From IMG/VR virus record IMGVR_UViG_3300034019_001476, positions 1 through 47,401 of that record: DNA of 47,401 nucleotides. One strand, 5' to 3'. The stretch is from a virus. A program made the position numbers and the translations under genes. The notes under the pieces were generated by a model, which was not told the DNA's origin, made no database searches, and worked only from the letters and a program-made list of their open reading frames with translations. Below are positions 14,901-25,200 of the stretch, in pieces (position 1 is the stretch's first letter; each line of letters begins with the position of its first letter).

Positions 14901-16863
14901 CCGCAAGATATCCAAAGAAATTATTATTACTTCCTGTGGTGTTGTATCTACCAGCACCACAACCAAAGAAATTATTATAACATCCAGTAGTATTACAAAA
15001 TCCTGCAGCACTACCTATAAAGTTATTATGACATCCAAAAGTATTCGAAAATCCAGCACACTGACCTATAAAGATGTTGAAGCTTCCTGTGGTGTTATAA
15101 CGTCCTGCATAATAACCTATGAAGTTGTTGTGAGATCCTGTAGTATTGACACGTCCAGTAGCACGACCAATAAAGTTATTATAACTTCCAATGCTATTTA
15201 AATATCCTGCACGACATCCAATAAAAACATTATCATTACCAAAAGTATTATAAAAACCAGATTGCTGTCCTATAAAGACGTTTCTATTTCCAGTAGTGTT
15301 GCAATAACCTGTACCATTACCAATGAAGTTATTGTTATTTCCGGTCGTGTTAAAAAATCCAGCATTTGGACCAAAGAAATTATTAGCATTTCCCGTAGTG
15401 TTACAACGTCCAGCACTTGTACCAAAAAAGTTATTATAACAACCTGTTGTATTACACTGACCTGATGTGTTTCCAAAGAAGTTATTAAAGGATCCAAAAG
15501 TATTAGAAAATCCTGTACATTGTCCTATAAAGTTGTTGTTGGTTCCTGTGGTGTTATTACATCCTGAAAAAAGACCGAAGAAATTATTATAAGCACCAGT
15601 AGTATTACAAAATCCTGCACGTTGTCCAATAAAGTTGTTATTAGATGCAGTTGTATTACTTCTACCAGCAAGGTATCCTAAAAAATTATTTGATATTCCC
15701 GTAGTATTGCAAGCACCAGCATATCTACCAAAGAAGTTATTGTAGCATCCAGTTGTGTTACTAAGTCCTGAACACTGACCAATAAAGTTATTAAAACATC
15801 CAAAGGTATTCGAATATCCAGCACATAGTCCTATAAAGGTGTTGTTGGATCCTGTAGTGTTGCATCTACCTGCTTGCAGACCAAAGAAGTTATTATTGCC
15901 CCCTGTAGTATTGTATCTCCCTGCCAAATAACCAAAGAAGTTATTATAACAACCAGTAGTATTAGAGAACCCTGCAATTGCTCCAAAGAAGTTATTAAAA
16001 GCACCAAAAGTATTAGAATATCCAGCACACTGTCCTATAAAGGTATTGTTGGTTCCTGTGGTGTTTAAGTATCCTGCAGCATATCCAAAGAAGTTATTGA
16101 AGCATCCAAAAGTATTAGAATATCCAGCACACAGTCCTATAAAGTTATTGTTGTTTCCTGTGGTGTTAGAACGTCCTGCCTGTGAACCAAAAAAGTTATT
16201 ATAATTACCAAACGTATTAGATTGACCTGCACCAAAACCTAAGAAGTTATTATATGCTCCACAGGTATTGTTGAATCCTGCACTATTACCTAAGAAGTTA
16301 TTAGAAACTCCAGTGGTGTTTGATCTTCCTGCAGATCTACCAAAGAAATTATTATTAGATCCTGTAGTATTAAGGCGTCCAGCACTAGAACCAAAGAAAT
16401 TATTACGAGTTCCTGTTGTATTGGAATATCCAGCACACTGACCTATAAAAGTATTGTATACTCCAGTAGTATTATAATACCCAGCACATTGTCCAATAAA
16501 AACATTATGAGTTCCAGTCGTCGTAGAACTACCAGCACCAACCCCAGCAAAAAAGTTATGAACACCATCAGTAACAACAGCACCAGTGGTACTATCACCA
16601 ATCTTAATATTCGTATCGCAATATCCAATGACACCAGCAACCTGAAGTTTGACGGTTGGGTTGGTCACACCAAGTCCAAGTTCACCCAAACTATCAACAA
16701 CAACGATTGTACTTCCAGACCCTACCTGAAACTGTTGTACTGGAGAGTTCGTTGCAATTCCAACCGTACCTGCATTTAAAGTACTTACAGTTGTAACCCC
16801 TGTTAGAGTAACGTTACTAGAGATACCTATATTGGTTACTTGCGTAAGACGTTCAAGTGCCAT
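11950..16863 (-). CDS. Giant repeat fibre protein B with S74 chaperone (1637 aa)
   Basis: Residues 1-100 are an N-terminal module with GLGVTNPTVKLQVAG. Then come NFFAGVGAGSSTTTG and about 81 repeat units to about residue 1485. The C-terminal ~140 residues are a peptidase S74 intramolecular chaperone: GNTSDGRDKINIQNL carries the self-cleavage Ser-Asp, followed by PVKFQWDF, EEAGLIAQEVQAV, a GIYKTNFIPILIKAIQEL helix and a terminal coiled coil. In this family the domain trimerises the fibre and then cuts itself off. The gene has an AATAAATA late box at 16878-16885 and an A-rich leader without Shine-Dalgarno. Confidence 0.85.
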   Translation of the reverse strand: MALERLTQVTNIGISSNVTLTGVTTVSTLNAGTVGIATNSPVQQFQVGSGSTIVVVDSLGELGLGVTNPTVKLQVAGVIGYCDTNIKIGDSTTGAVVTDGVHNFFAGVGAGSSTTTGTHNVFIGQCAGYYNTTGVYNTFIGQCAGYSNTTGTRNNFFGSSAGRLNTTGSNNNFFGRSAGRSNTTGVSNNFLGNSAGFNNTCGAYNNFLGFGAGQSNTFGNYNNFFGSQAGRSNTTGNNNNFIGLCAGYSNTFGCFNNFFGYAAGYLNTTGTNNTFIGQCAGYSNTFGAFNNFFGAIAGFSNTTGCYNNFFGYLAGRYNTTGGNNNFFGLQAGRCNTTGSNNTFIGLCAGYSNTFGCFNNFIGQCSGLSNTTGCYNNFFGRYAGACNTTGISNNFLGYLAGRSNTTASNNNFIGQRAGFCNTTGAYNNFFGLFSGCNNTTGTNNNFIGQCTGFSNTFGSFNNFFGNTSGQCNTTGCYNNFFGTSAGRCNTTGNANNFFGPNAGFFNTTGNNNNFIGNGTGYCNTTGNRNVFIGQQSGFYNTFGNDNVFIGCRAGYLNSIGSYNNFIGRATGRVNTTGSHNNFIGYYAGRYNTTGSFNIFIGQCAGFSNTFGCHNNFIGSAAGFCNTTGCYNNFFGCGAGRYNTTGSNNNFFGYLAGRENTTGNNNNFFGRAAGQCNTTGTDNTFFGVQAGFKNTTGSHNNFFGNIAGLCNTTGKYNNFFGFYAGCANTTGNCNIFIGFRAGQLNTTGSNNFFGGYAAGYRNTTGSFNNFFGYLAGACNTTGTNNTFIGQCAGYSNTFGENNNFFGLQVGFCNTTGNHNTFIGFCAGYSNTFGGYNNFFGKFAGFSNTAGNCNNFIGLCAGYSNTTGTDNNFIGTLAGLSNTFGCFNNFFGPSAGRCNTTGIRNNFFGQFSGLSNTTGTNNNFFGYYAGRSNTTGNHNNFIGFCAGYSNTFGAYNNFFGFNAGLCNTTGSRNNFIGPNTGVSNTFGNYNNFFGSRAGNSNTTGCHNTFIGLCAGYSNTFGGYNNFFGRFTGRCNITGCFNNFFGNVSGRYNTTGCYNNFFGNAAGNSNTTGSHNNFFGLNAGYSNTTGADNTFIGQCAGFANTFGCYNTFIGRSAGKCNTTGFFNTFIGRNTGTSNTTGEQNFFSGAEAGRFNTTGSHNNFLGTSAGYCNTTGSCNTFFGLCAGCANTTGGNNTFIGACAGRNNTFGFHNNFIGWRAGQGNTTGNGNNFIGDATGCSNTFGNYNNFFGVDVGRSNTTGSNNNFFGLLSGRCNTTGSNNTFIGQCAGYSNTFGDLNNFFGALAGWCNTTGSFNNFFGSSAGRCNTTGSYNNFFGRAAGLANTSGCYNTFFGKYAGYFNTTGSNNIFFGLRAGQTNTTGTNNNFFGVTAGYSNTTGGDNTFIGTCAGYSNTIGRHNQFMGTVAGLNNTSGRYNQFFGVNAGLCNSTGCYNSFMGIGAGRANTTGIKNVFIGAYAGCNNTIGSCNVVLGPYNVPSATNSNQVVISSGNATAACYSGAFSAWGNTSDGRDKINIQNLPQGKDFLGKLRPVKFQWDFRDEEKKKLPPQGKEEAGLIAQEVQAVQEEYNADYLRLVDDNAPDSLGIYKTNFIPILIKAIQELDQENTELRNTLKEVLKRLDAAGL
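12412..16557 (-). repeat. 51-bp coding repeat array, about 81 units
   Basis: The same 17-residue unit as in the other four fibres. Units of the form FIGxCAGxSNTFG recur every few units among FFG...NTTG units. One G-shifted variant (NFFGGYAAG) is visible. The count is estimated from length. Confidence 0.85.
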
Positions 16864-16876
16864 TTTTGTTTTTTAG

Positions 16877-19800
16877 TTATTTATTCTGGTTCTTAAGGTC
16901 ATTAAGTTCTTGTCTTAATGAATTCACTTCAGCATAAAGTTCTTTGATTGCATTGACGAGCACTGGGATCATATAGTCGTGTGTGATACCAAGATTATCT
17001 GGGTCAGAGTTATTGACGATAATTGGTTCATCACCCTCTAGAGACATTACTTCTTGTGCTGAGAATCCATATCTCTTTCTTGGATCCTTGAGTTCTCCTG
17101 TCTCTTTGTCCTTAAAGGAGTACTTGATTGGGTTGACTCCTCTTAAGAAATCTCTACCGTATGGTACGTTGCCCCAGACACACTTGTATCTGATATCGGA
17201 GGCGACACCCCAAGCAATCTGGATACAGGCTGTTGTATGGGATGAGTTACCCATAACAATTTGGTTACCAGTGGTTGTCATATTAATGAGACCACCTGGA
17301 GATGATCCAGTTGTTCCAGAAAAACGACCAATTGCTATATTATTAGATGCTGTAGTATTGTTCTGACCTGCACCATAACCAATAAAAACATTACAGCAAC
17401 CACCAGTGTTACTAAATCCAGCATCACGACCAAAGAATTGGTTATAACAACCAGTGGTGTTATAACGCCCAGCATTACAACCAATAGCATTGTTATGGCA
17501 TCCAGTAGTATTAGTAACTCCTGCCTCTCTACCAAGAAAAACATTCCAACTTCCAATAGTATTGCTAGCTCCTGCTCCAAAACCTATAAAAACATTACAA
17601 CTTCCTGTGGTATTGAAGTATCCTGCAGATTCTCCAAAGAAAATATTGTTGTTTCCAGTAGTATTACAAAAACCAGAGGCATTACCAGCAAAAACATTAC
17701 TATATCCAAAAGTATTAGAATATCCAACACATCTCCCTATAAAGACATTGTTGGTTCCTGTGGTGTTGGAGTATCCTGTATTAAGTCCAAAGAAGTTGTT
17801 GTTGTTTCCTGTGGTGTTATAACGTCCAGCTTCACGTCCTATAAAGTTATTATTAGATCCTGTAGTATTTTTATATCCAGAAACAGGACCAAAGAAGTTA
17901 TTACACTGTCCTGTCGTATTATAATATCCACTTGCACGTCCAAAGAAGTTATTATACTGACCTATTGTATTGCAATATCCAGCACATCCACCTATAAAGT
18001 TATTATTGTTTCCTGTAGTGTTACTGCGACCTGCAAATAACCCAAAGAAGTTATTAAAACATCCAGTGGTGTTGCAGAAACCTGCTTGTGTTCCAATGAA
18101 ATTATTACAACTACCAAAAGTATTAAGACATCCTGCTTGTTGACCTATAAAGTTATTAGCAGTTCCAGTTGTATTAGATTGTCCAGCATAAACACCTATA
18201 AAATTATTGTTTATACCAAAAGTATTAGAATATCCAGCACACGCACCTATAAAGTTATTGTTGTTTCCTGTGGTATTACTTCTACCTGCATAACGACCAA
18301 AGAAGTTGTTACTGGATCCTGTAGTATTAGAAAATCCTGCTTGTCTTCCGAAGAAGTTATTATATCCACCAAAAGTATTAGAATATCCGGAATCGCAACC
18401 AATAAAGGTATTACTATTTCCTGTAGTATTACAAATACCAGCATTCAAACCAAAGAAGTTATTAAAGCATCCTGTAGTATTTCTAAATCCTGCTTGTCTT
18501 CCAAAGAAATTATTGAAACCACCAGTAGTATTGAAAAATCCTGCATCACATCCAAAGAAGTTATTATAGTTTCCAGTGGTGTTGCAAAGTCCTGCACCAC
18601 GTCCAATGAAATTATTAAAGCAACCAAAAGTATTAGAATATCCAGCGCATAGTCCTATAAAGTTATTGTTGGATCCTGTGGTGTTATATCTTCCTGCAGC
18701 ATAACCAAAGAAGGTATTGTATGATCCTGTGGTATTTTTACATCCAGCAAGTTGTCCAAAGATATTATTATTATTTCCTGTAGTGCTGCAAAGTCCTGCA
18801 TAACGTCCAAAGATATTATTATTACTTCCTGTAGTGTTTGAATATCCTGCATAATAACCAAAGAAATTATTGCAGTTACCAAAAGTGTTAGTATATCCAG
18901 CACGTTGTCCTATAAAGTTATTATTAGATCCTGTAGTATTTCCTTGTCCAGCACGGCAACCAAAGAAGTTATTATTACTTCCAAAGGTATTTGCATAACC
19001 AGCAAGAAGACCAATAAAAGTATTATGATTTCCTGTGGTGTTACAACGTCCAGCATCAACGCCAAAGAAATTATTATAGCAACCAGTAGTATTATCACGC
19101 CCAGCACCACACCCAAAGAAATTATTGTGACATCCTGTGGTGTTAGAAGCACCTGCATAACGACCAAAGAAGTTGTTAAAACAACCTGTGGTGTTACAAC
19201 GTCCTGCAGAACATCCTAAAAAGTTATTAAAACAACCAAAAGTATTATAAAGTCCTGCTGCTTGCCCTATAAAAATATTAGAACCGCCAGTAGTATTACA
19301 ACGTCCGGCACTATTTCCAATAAAATTATTAGCACCCCCAAAAGTATTAGAATATCCAGCACACTGTCCTATAAAGGTATTGTTGATTCCTGTGGTGTTT
19401 AAGTATCCTGCAAAAAACCCAAAGAAATTATTGTTAGAACCAAAGGTATTGCAAAAACCTGCATTACGACCTATAAAGTTGTTGTTGTTTCCTGTGGTGT
19501 TTAAGTATCCTGCTTGGCACCCAAAAAAGTTATTATGACTTCCAGTGGTATTATAATATCCAGAATATTTGCCAAAGAAATTATTATAGTTTCCTGTTGT
19601 ATTACATCTTCCTGCTTCACGATTGAAGAAATTATTATAACTTCCAATGGTATTTGCATTTCCTGCGTTATAACCTATAAAGTTATTATGTTTTCCAGTT
19701 GTATTAGAAAATCCTGATGTAGTACCAAAGAAGTTATTAAAGCAACCAAAAGTATTAGAATATCCAGCACACTGTCCTATAAAGGTATTGTTGGATCCAG

Positions 19801-21967
19801 TGGTGTTGCTTCTACCTGCAAAAATACCAAAGAAATTATTTTGAGAACCAGTGGTATTGCAAAATCCTGATTGAACACCAAAGAAATTATTGTTGGATCC
19901 TGTGGTGTTATAACGACCTGCACTACCACCAAAGAAATTATTATAATTACCAGATGTGTTGCTTTTACCTGCATAACCGCCAAAGAAGTTATTACACTGT
20001 CCTGTCGTATTATAATATCCACTTGCACGTCCAAAGAAGTTATTATACTGACCTGTAGTATTGCATCTACCTGCACTAGGTCCAAAAAAGTTATTAAAGC
20101 AACCAGTGGTATTACAAAGTCCTGCGAAGATACCAAAGAAATTGTTATAACCACCAAAAGTATTAGAGTATCCAGCACATCGCCCTATGAAGTTGTTATT
20201 GTTTCCTGTGGTGTTTTTACATCCTGCTTGTAGACCAAAGAAATTATTGAAACTACCAAAAGTGTTAGCAGCACCTGCACTAGCACCAATAAAATTATTA
20301 TGTTCTCCTGTAGTGGTACAATATCCTCCACGAAAACCAAAAAAGTTATTATAGCTACCAGAAGTACTAAATTGACCCGCCCTTCTTCCAATAAAAATAT
20401 TTCGGCATCCGGTAATATTGCAAATCCCTGCATTGTATCCACCAAAGAAGTTATCAGAACCAAAAGTATTAGCAAATCCAGCACACTGTCCTATAAAGGT
20501 ATTGTTGTTTCCTGTAGTATTACAACGTCCAGCAAGATATCCAAAGAAGTTATTGTAACTACCAAAAGTATTATAAGTTCCAACACCCTGTCCTATAAAA
20601 TTATTGCGATTTCCAGTCGTGTTAAATTTGCCTACGTTGGTTCCTAAGAAGTTATTACCTTGTCCAGTAGTATTAGAATATCCAGCACACAGTCCTATAA
20701 AGTTATTATTAACTCCTGTAGTATTGGATTGACCGGCACGGAAACCAAGGAAGTTATTATAACAACCAGTGGTGTTATAACGACCTGCACCAAATCCAAT
20801 AAAATTGTTGCTATTTCCTTCTGTGTTATCACGTCCAGCAAAACGACCAATAAAGTTATTGTATGCACCAAAAGTATTCGAATATCCAGCACATAGTCCT
20901 ATAAAGTTGTTGTTGGTTCCTGTGGTGTTGCTTCTACCCGCAGCATATCCACCAAAGAAATTATGATTTCCTGTCGTATTGCAACGTCCTGCATTTAATC
21001 CAAAGAAATTATTATGACATCCAGTAGTATTACAAAGTCCAGAATTAATACCAAAAAAGTTATTGTAACAACCAAAAGTATTGGAGAATCCAGCACACTG
21101 TCCTATGAAGGCGTTGCCGTTTCCAGTAGTATTAGAATATCCAGCACACTGTCCTATAAAGGTATTGTTGGATCCTGTGGTGTTGCAGAAACCAGCACGA
21201 AGACCAAAGAAATTGTTAGCGCATCCGGTGGTATTGCTATATCCCGCACTAGGACCAAGGAAGTTATTATAAGAACCGATAGTATTTAAATTACCTGCAC
21301 GACATCCAATAAAATTATTACATCTTCCAGTAGTATTGCAAAGTCCAGCACGACTACCAAAGAAATTGTTATTATTTCCGGTGGTATTATAATATCCAGC
21401 ACATTGCCCAAAGAAGTTATTACCATTTCCAGTCGTCGTAGAACTACCAGCACCAACACCAGCAAAGAAGTTATGAGACCCAGTGGTTACAACAGCACCA
21501 GTGGTACTATCACCTAACTTAATGTTTGTATCATTAAATCCAATCGTCCCACCGACTTGTAACTTAACTTGTGGGCTTGTTGTATCAATACCAATGCGAT
21601 TATTAACAGTATCTAAGTATAATAATCCAGAGTTATAATTGAATGGCGAAGATAACTTTGAACCAGTTACAGTTCCATCTCCAGGAACTCCAACACCCAA
21701 TGCAGTTCCTAAAACAATACAGAAGAAATCACTTCCTGCAAGTGGAGCAGAAGCAAAAGTGATTTGATTTAGATTGATTGTATATGCCTTAATTGGTTCT
21801 TGTACAACACCGCCGAGTGATACAAGAATTGAAAAAGCAGAACCAGGATAAAATGGTTGCCCACCAGAAGTTAAATTAAATGTTACCTCAGTTCCATTAA
21901 AAAAACTTTGGAGATCATCTAATTTTAAATAATTTCCGTTGCTAAGAGCTCTTCCAATATATGACAT
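16877..21967 (-). CDS. Giant repeat fibre protein C with S74 chaperone (1696 aa)
   Basis: Residues 1-110 form an N-terminal domain starting MSYIGRALSNGNYLKLDD, then a VKLQVGGTIGFNDTN module. About 81 repeat units follow from about residue 165 to 1545. The C-terminal ~130 residues are an S74 chaperone: WGVASDIRYK holds the Ser-Asp cleavage site, then GRDFLRGVNPIKYSF, YGFSAQEVMSLEGD and a terminal coiled coil ending LRQELNDLKNQNK. Two 75-nt stretches inside the array are identical to each other (17889-17963 and 19980-20054). Other stretches are identical to fibre protein E, so the array has exchanged sequence with its sibling. Confidence 0.85.
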   Translation of the reverse strand: MSYIGRALSNGNYLKLDDLQSFFNGTEVTFNLTSGGQPFYPGSAFSILVSLGGVVQEPIKAYTINLNQITFASAPLAGSDFFCIVLGTALGVGVPGDGTVTGSKLSSPFNYNSGLLYLDTVNNRIGIDTTSPQVKLQVGGTIGFNDTNIKLGDSTTGAVVTTGSHNFFAGVGAGSSTTTGNGNNFFGQCAGYYNTTGNNNNFFGSRAGLCNTTGRCNNFIGCRAGNLNTIGSYNNFLGPSAGYSNTTGCANNFFGLRAGFCNTTGSNNTFIGQCAGYSNTTGNGNAFIGQCAGFSNTFGCYNNFFGINSGLCNTTGCHNNFFGLNAGRCNTTGNHNFFGGYAAGRSNTTGTNNNFIGLCAGYSNTFGAYNNFIGRFAGRDNTEGNSNNFIGFGAGRYNTTGCYNNFLGFRAGQSNTTGVNNNFIGLCAGYSNTTGQGNNFLGTNVGKFNTTGNRNNFIGQGVGTYNTFGSYNNFFGYLAGRCNTTGNNNTFIGQCAGFANTFGSDNFFGGYNAGICNITGCRNIFIGRRAGQFSTSGSYNNFFGFRGGYCTTTGEHNNFIGASAGAANTFGSFNNFFGLQAGCKNTTGNNNNFIGRCAGYSNTFGGYNNFFGIFAGLCNTTGCFNNFFGPSAGRCNTTGQYNNFFGRASGYYNTTGQCNNFFGGYAGKSNTSGNYNNFFGGSAGRYNTTGSNNNFFGVQSGFCNTTGSQNNFFGIFAGRSNTTGSNNTFIGQCAGYSNTFGCFNNFFGTTSGFSNTTGKHNNFIGYNAGNANTIGSYNNFFNREAGRCNTTGNYNNFFGKYSGYYNTTGSHNNFFGCQAGYLNTTGNNNNFIGRNAGFCNTFGSNNNFFGFFAGYLNTTGINNTFIGQCAGYSNTFGGANNFIGNSAGRCNTTGGSNIFIGQAAGLYNTFGCFNNFLGCSAGRCNTTGCFNNFFGRYAGASNTTGCHNNFFGCGAGRDNTTGCYNNFFGVDAGRCNTTGNHNTFIGLLAGYANTFGSNNNFFGCRAGQGNTTGSNNNFIGQRAGYTNTFGNCNNFFGYYAGYSNTTGSNNNIFGRYAGLCSTTGNNNNIFGQLAGCKNTTGSYNTFFGYAAGRYNTTGSNNNFIGLCAGYSNTFGCFNNFIGRGAGLCNTTGNYNNFFGCDAGFFNTTGGFNNFFGRQAGFRNTTGCFNNFFGLNAGICNTTGNSNTFIGCDSGYSNTFGGYNNFFGRQAGFSNTTGSSNNFFGRYAGRSNTTGNNNNFIGACAGYSNTFGINNNFIGVYAGQSNTTGTANNFIGQQAGCLNTFGSCNNFIGTQAGFCNTTGCFNNFFGLFAGRSNTTGNNNNFIGGCAGYCNTIGQYNNFFGRASGYYNTTGQCNNFFGPVSGYKNTTGSNNNFIGREAGRYNTTGNNNNFFGLNTGYSNTTGTNNVFIGRCVGYSNTFGYSNVFAGNASGFCNTTGNNNIFFGESAGYFNTTGSCNVFIGFGAGASNTIGSWNVFLGREAGVTNTTGCHNNAIGCNAGRYNTTGCYNQFFGRDAGFSNTGGCCNVFIGYGAGQNNTTASNNIAIGRFSGTTGSSPGGLINMTTTGNQIVMGNSSHTTACIQIAWGVASDIRYKCVWGNVPYGRDFLRGVNPIKYSFKDKETGELKDPRKRYGFSAQEVMSLEGDEPIIVNNSDPDNLGITHDYMIPVLVNAIKELYAEVNSLRQELNDLKNQNK
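16878..16885 (-). promoter_or_regulatory. T4-type late promoter (AATAAATA)
   Basis: Minus-strand AATAAATA, 14 bases before the ATG at 16863, with an A-rich leader lacking Shine-Dalgarno. Confidence 0.55.
17325..21472 (-). repeat. 51-bp coding repeat array, about 81 units
   Basis: Tandem 17-residue units, estimated count. It contains an internal identical 75-nt pair and tracts of 99 nt and 75 nt identical to the array at 27670-31812. Confidence 0.85.
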
Positions 21968-21981
21968 TATGGTTTTTTAGT

Positions 21982-21989
21982 TATTTATT
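21982..21989 (-). promoter_or_regulatory. T4-type late promoter (AATAAATA)
   Basis: Minus-strand AATAAATA 14 bases before the ATG at 21967. The leader ends CTAAAAAACCATA before the ATG, shared with two other giant fibre genes. Confidence 0.55.
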
Positions 21990-22254
21990 CGGGCAATCTT
22001 GGTGCTTCTTCATTTCTTTGTGCTGCTGTCTTGACTAAACCTTCTTCATAAGCTGCTAGAACCATATCAGGTTTATTAGTAGCGGTAATAGGTTGGTTGT
22101 TTTCTAGTTTAGTTTTAACATAAAGATCGCAGATTTCATCAATCGCAATTCTTGCTCTATTAGTTGCTGCATTATCAATCCATTCTTGTGGATCAGCAGC
22201 AACATATTGAAGTGCTAGGTCTTCTGCTTCGGTTAAGGTGATCGTATAGTCCAT
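21985..22254 (-). CDS. Small conserved protein between fibre genes, 89 aa
   Basis: Starts MDYTITLTEAEDLALQYVA, with QEWIDNAATNRARIAIDEI near residues 23-41; mostly helical, acidic, no cysteines other than one in ICDLY. Similar small proteins sit next to structural genes in marine T4-like phages as I remember them, but I know no function. A GATAAATA late box is at 22271-22278, and there is no evident ribosome site. Its place between two giant fibre genes suggests an assembly or adaptor role, which is an inference. Confidence 0.6.
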   Translation of the reverse strand: MDYTITLTEAEDLALQYVAADPQEWIDNAATNRARIAIDEICDLYVKTKLENNQPITATNKPDMVLAAYEEGLVKTAAQRNEEAPRLPE

Positions 22255-22270
22255 ATTAAGTCTTTTTGAG

Positions 22271-22278
22271 TATTTATC
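22271..22278 (-). promoter_or_regulatory. T4-type late promoter (GATAAATA)
   Basis: Minus-strand GATAAATA, 16 bases before the ATG at 22254. Confidence 0.5.
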
Positions 22279-22279
22279 T

Positions 22280-25200
22280 TTATCCTACAAGATAACCTGA
22301 AAAAGTTCCAGTATTATCAAGAGCAAATGAAGTCATTGTTGGAAATATTTCTGCTTCAACATAATCATTTGCGGATAAATTTATTAAGCTGGAAGTAACT
22401 ATAGACTCATAAGCACTTATTGTAATGGTAGCATATGTTGTTCCATAAAAACCACTACCATTTTTTTTCAGGGACATTCTCAAATATCCTGCATTTGGTG
22501 AAGATCCCATACATGTAAATTGAAATTGATATGTTCCACTTACAGGAGCAGTGAATTTATTACTAGAATAATTACTACCAATGTCTATAACTTCTGTATC
22601 AAAGGAAACGACATTATTGACAGATTGAGTAAGAGTTTGTCCGGAACTTTTTGTAGCAATAAATGCTGGTTGATAAGGTAAGGTCAATCTGCCGGAACTA
22701 TCAAACCTAGCAACTTCAGCAAAAACTGGTCCTGCTGATTGTGTTTTGAATGCGAGTGCAGTGGTATCATTTCCCGTTCCGACACATTCTATTCCAACGA
22801 AAGCAGTATTTCCGTTTCTAGCATTTCCTAATGCAATACCAGAAAAGGTAGTCGTTGCTGTTGTATTGGTATTTAAAAGTGTAATTGCGTTTGCAGTTTG
22901 TGGTGTAGCAGTTGCACTATAAGCAGTTGAAGATGAATAATTAATTTGTAATTTTGAGAATGGATTTGTAAGTCCTACACCGACATTACCAGCACCAGTA
23001 ACCGCAAGCAATGAATTTGAACTATGATCTTCTACATAAATTTTATAATTACTGGAATGTCCTTTAATTCTTAATTCGGCATTTGTAGGTGCAATACTTC
23101 CTGGAATAATATTATTAGGACGTTGAATGAATATAACTGGTGCAACCGAAGGAGTTGCTGCAAGATCTACTGCTTCAAGTTTTGATGTTGGATTTGTAAG
23201 TCCTACACCAATATTACCACTACTAGTACCATAAATCCAGTTCACACCACCAGCACCAATCGCTAACTGACAGCTACCAGTTGCTGATGGAACTTGTGCA
23301 TTGTTTCCAAGAGCAATATTATTAGAACCAGTGGTAACAGAGCATCCTGCATAACGACCTAAGAATGTGTTGCAAGAACCTGTAGTAGTTTTTCCTCCTG
23401 CATAACGACCAAAGAAATTATTATAACAACCAGTGGTGTTTGCATATCCAGCAATATTTCCAAAGAAGTTGTTGTTGTTTCCTGTGGTGTTGCTAGCACC
23501 AGCAAGATATCCAAAGAAATTGTTATTAGAACCAGTAGTATTTTCTCTTCCAGCATTAAAACCTAAGAAGTTGTTGAAAGTTCCAGTAGTGGTTTTATAA
23601 CCTCCATAATATCCGAAGAAATTATTATTGCAACCAGTGGTATTTGCATATCCAGCAAAAGTTCCTAGGAAATTATTACAACCTCCAAAAGTATTACAGT
23701 ATCCTGCACCTTGTCCAATAAAGTTGTTGTTGTTTCCTGTAGTATTATATCTTCCTGCAGAAGATCCAAAGAAGTTATTATAAGAACCAGTGGTATTACA
23801 AAGTCCAGCACTAACTCCAATAAAATTATTTCTTACACCAGTAGTATTACAGAATCCTGTACGTAATCCAATAAAGTTGTTATAGTTACCAAAAGTATTA
23901 GAATATCCAGCACACTGTCCTATAAAGGTGTTGTTGTTTCCTGTGGTATTAGAAAATCCTGTACTATTACCGAAGAAGTTATTACAACTTCCAGTGGTAT
24001 TTTTATAACCACCAAACGCACCCATAAAGTTATTATTATTTCCAAAAGTATTACAATAACCGGCATTCACTCCTATGAAATTATTGCAGTTTCCAGTAGT
24101 GTTAAATCGACCTGCTTGACTTGTAAAGAAATTATTAAAATTTCCTGTGGTATTGGAGCATCCTGCGGCATTACCAAAGAAGTTATTATCTCCACCAAAA
24201 GTATTAGAAAATCCAGTACATCTTCCTATAAAGTTGTTATGATCTCCTGTAGTATTACAGTGTCCTGCTTGGAAACCAAAAAAGTTGTTATTAGTTCCTG
24301 TAGTGTTATAACGTCCTGCACTACGTCCCATAAAGTTATTGTTGACTCCTGTGGTGTTAGAGAACCCAGCACACATACCAAAGAAGTTATTGCAACTTCC
24401 TGTAGTATTACAATATCCTGCACACTGTCCTATAAAGTTATTGTTGTTTCCTGTGGTGTTTCTATTTCCAGCATAACGACCAAGGAAATTATTATGACTT
24501 CCAAAAGTATTACAATATCCTCCAATTTGCCCTATGAAAATATTATAACTTCCAGTGCTGTTAAAACGCCCTGCTCTATCACCAAAGAAAGTATTATTAT
24601 TTCCAGTTGTGTTACCCGATCCGGCATAACTACCAACGAAGAAATTACTACTACCAAAAGTATTAGAAGTTCCAGATTTATTTCCTATAAAGTTGTTGTT
24701 GGATCCTGTGGTATTGGAGAAACCAGCACGGCAACCAAAAAAGTTATTATTACATCCAGTAGTGTTACAGTATCCTGCAAGATTACCAAAGAAATTATTA
24801 TAAGCACCAAAAGTATTAGAAAGTCCAGCACATCTTCCTATAAAGTTGTTGTTGATTCCTGTGGTGTTACAGTATCCTGCAAGAGCACCAAAGAAATTAT
24901 TATACTGACCGGTGGTATTAAAATATCCAGCATTGTTTCCTATAAAAGTATTGTGGCTTCCTGTGGTGTTGCTTCTACCTGCTTGATTTCCAAAGAAGTT
25001 ATTAAAACAAGCAGTGGTGTTATTTCTACCTGCTTGAAATCCAAAGAAGTTATTGCAACTACCAAAAGTATTATATCTTCCAGCAGCATTACCAATAAAA
25101 TTATTGGCATTTCCTGTAGCATTACATTGACCAGTAATACGCCCAAAGAAATTATTGTAACAACCAGTGGTATTATAACGCCCTGCATTAATACCAAAGA

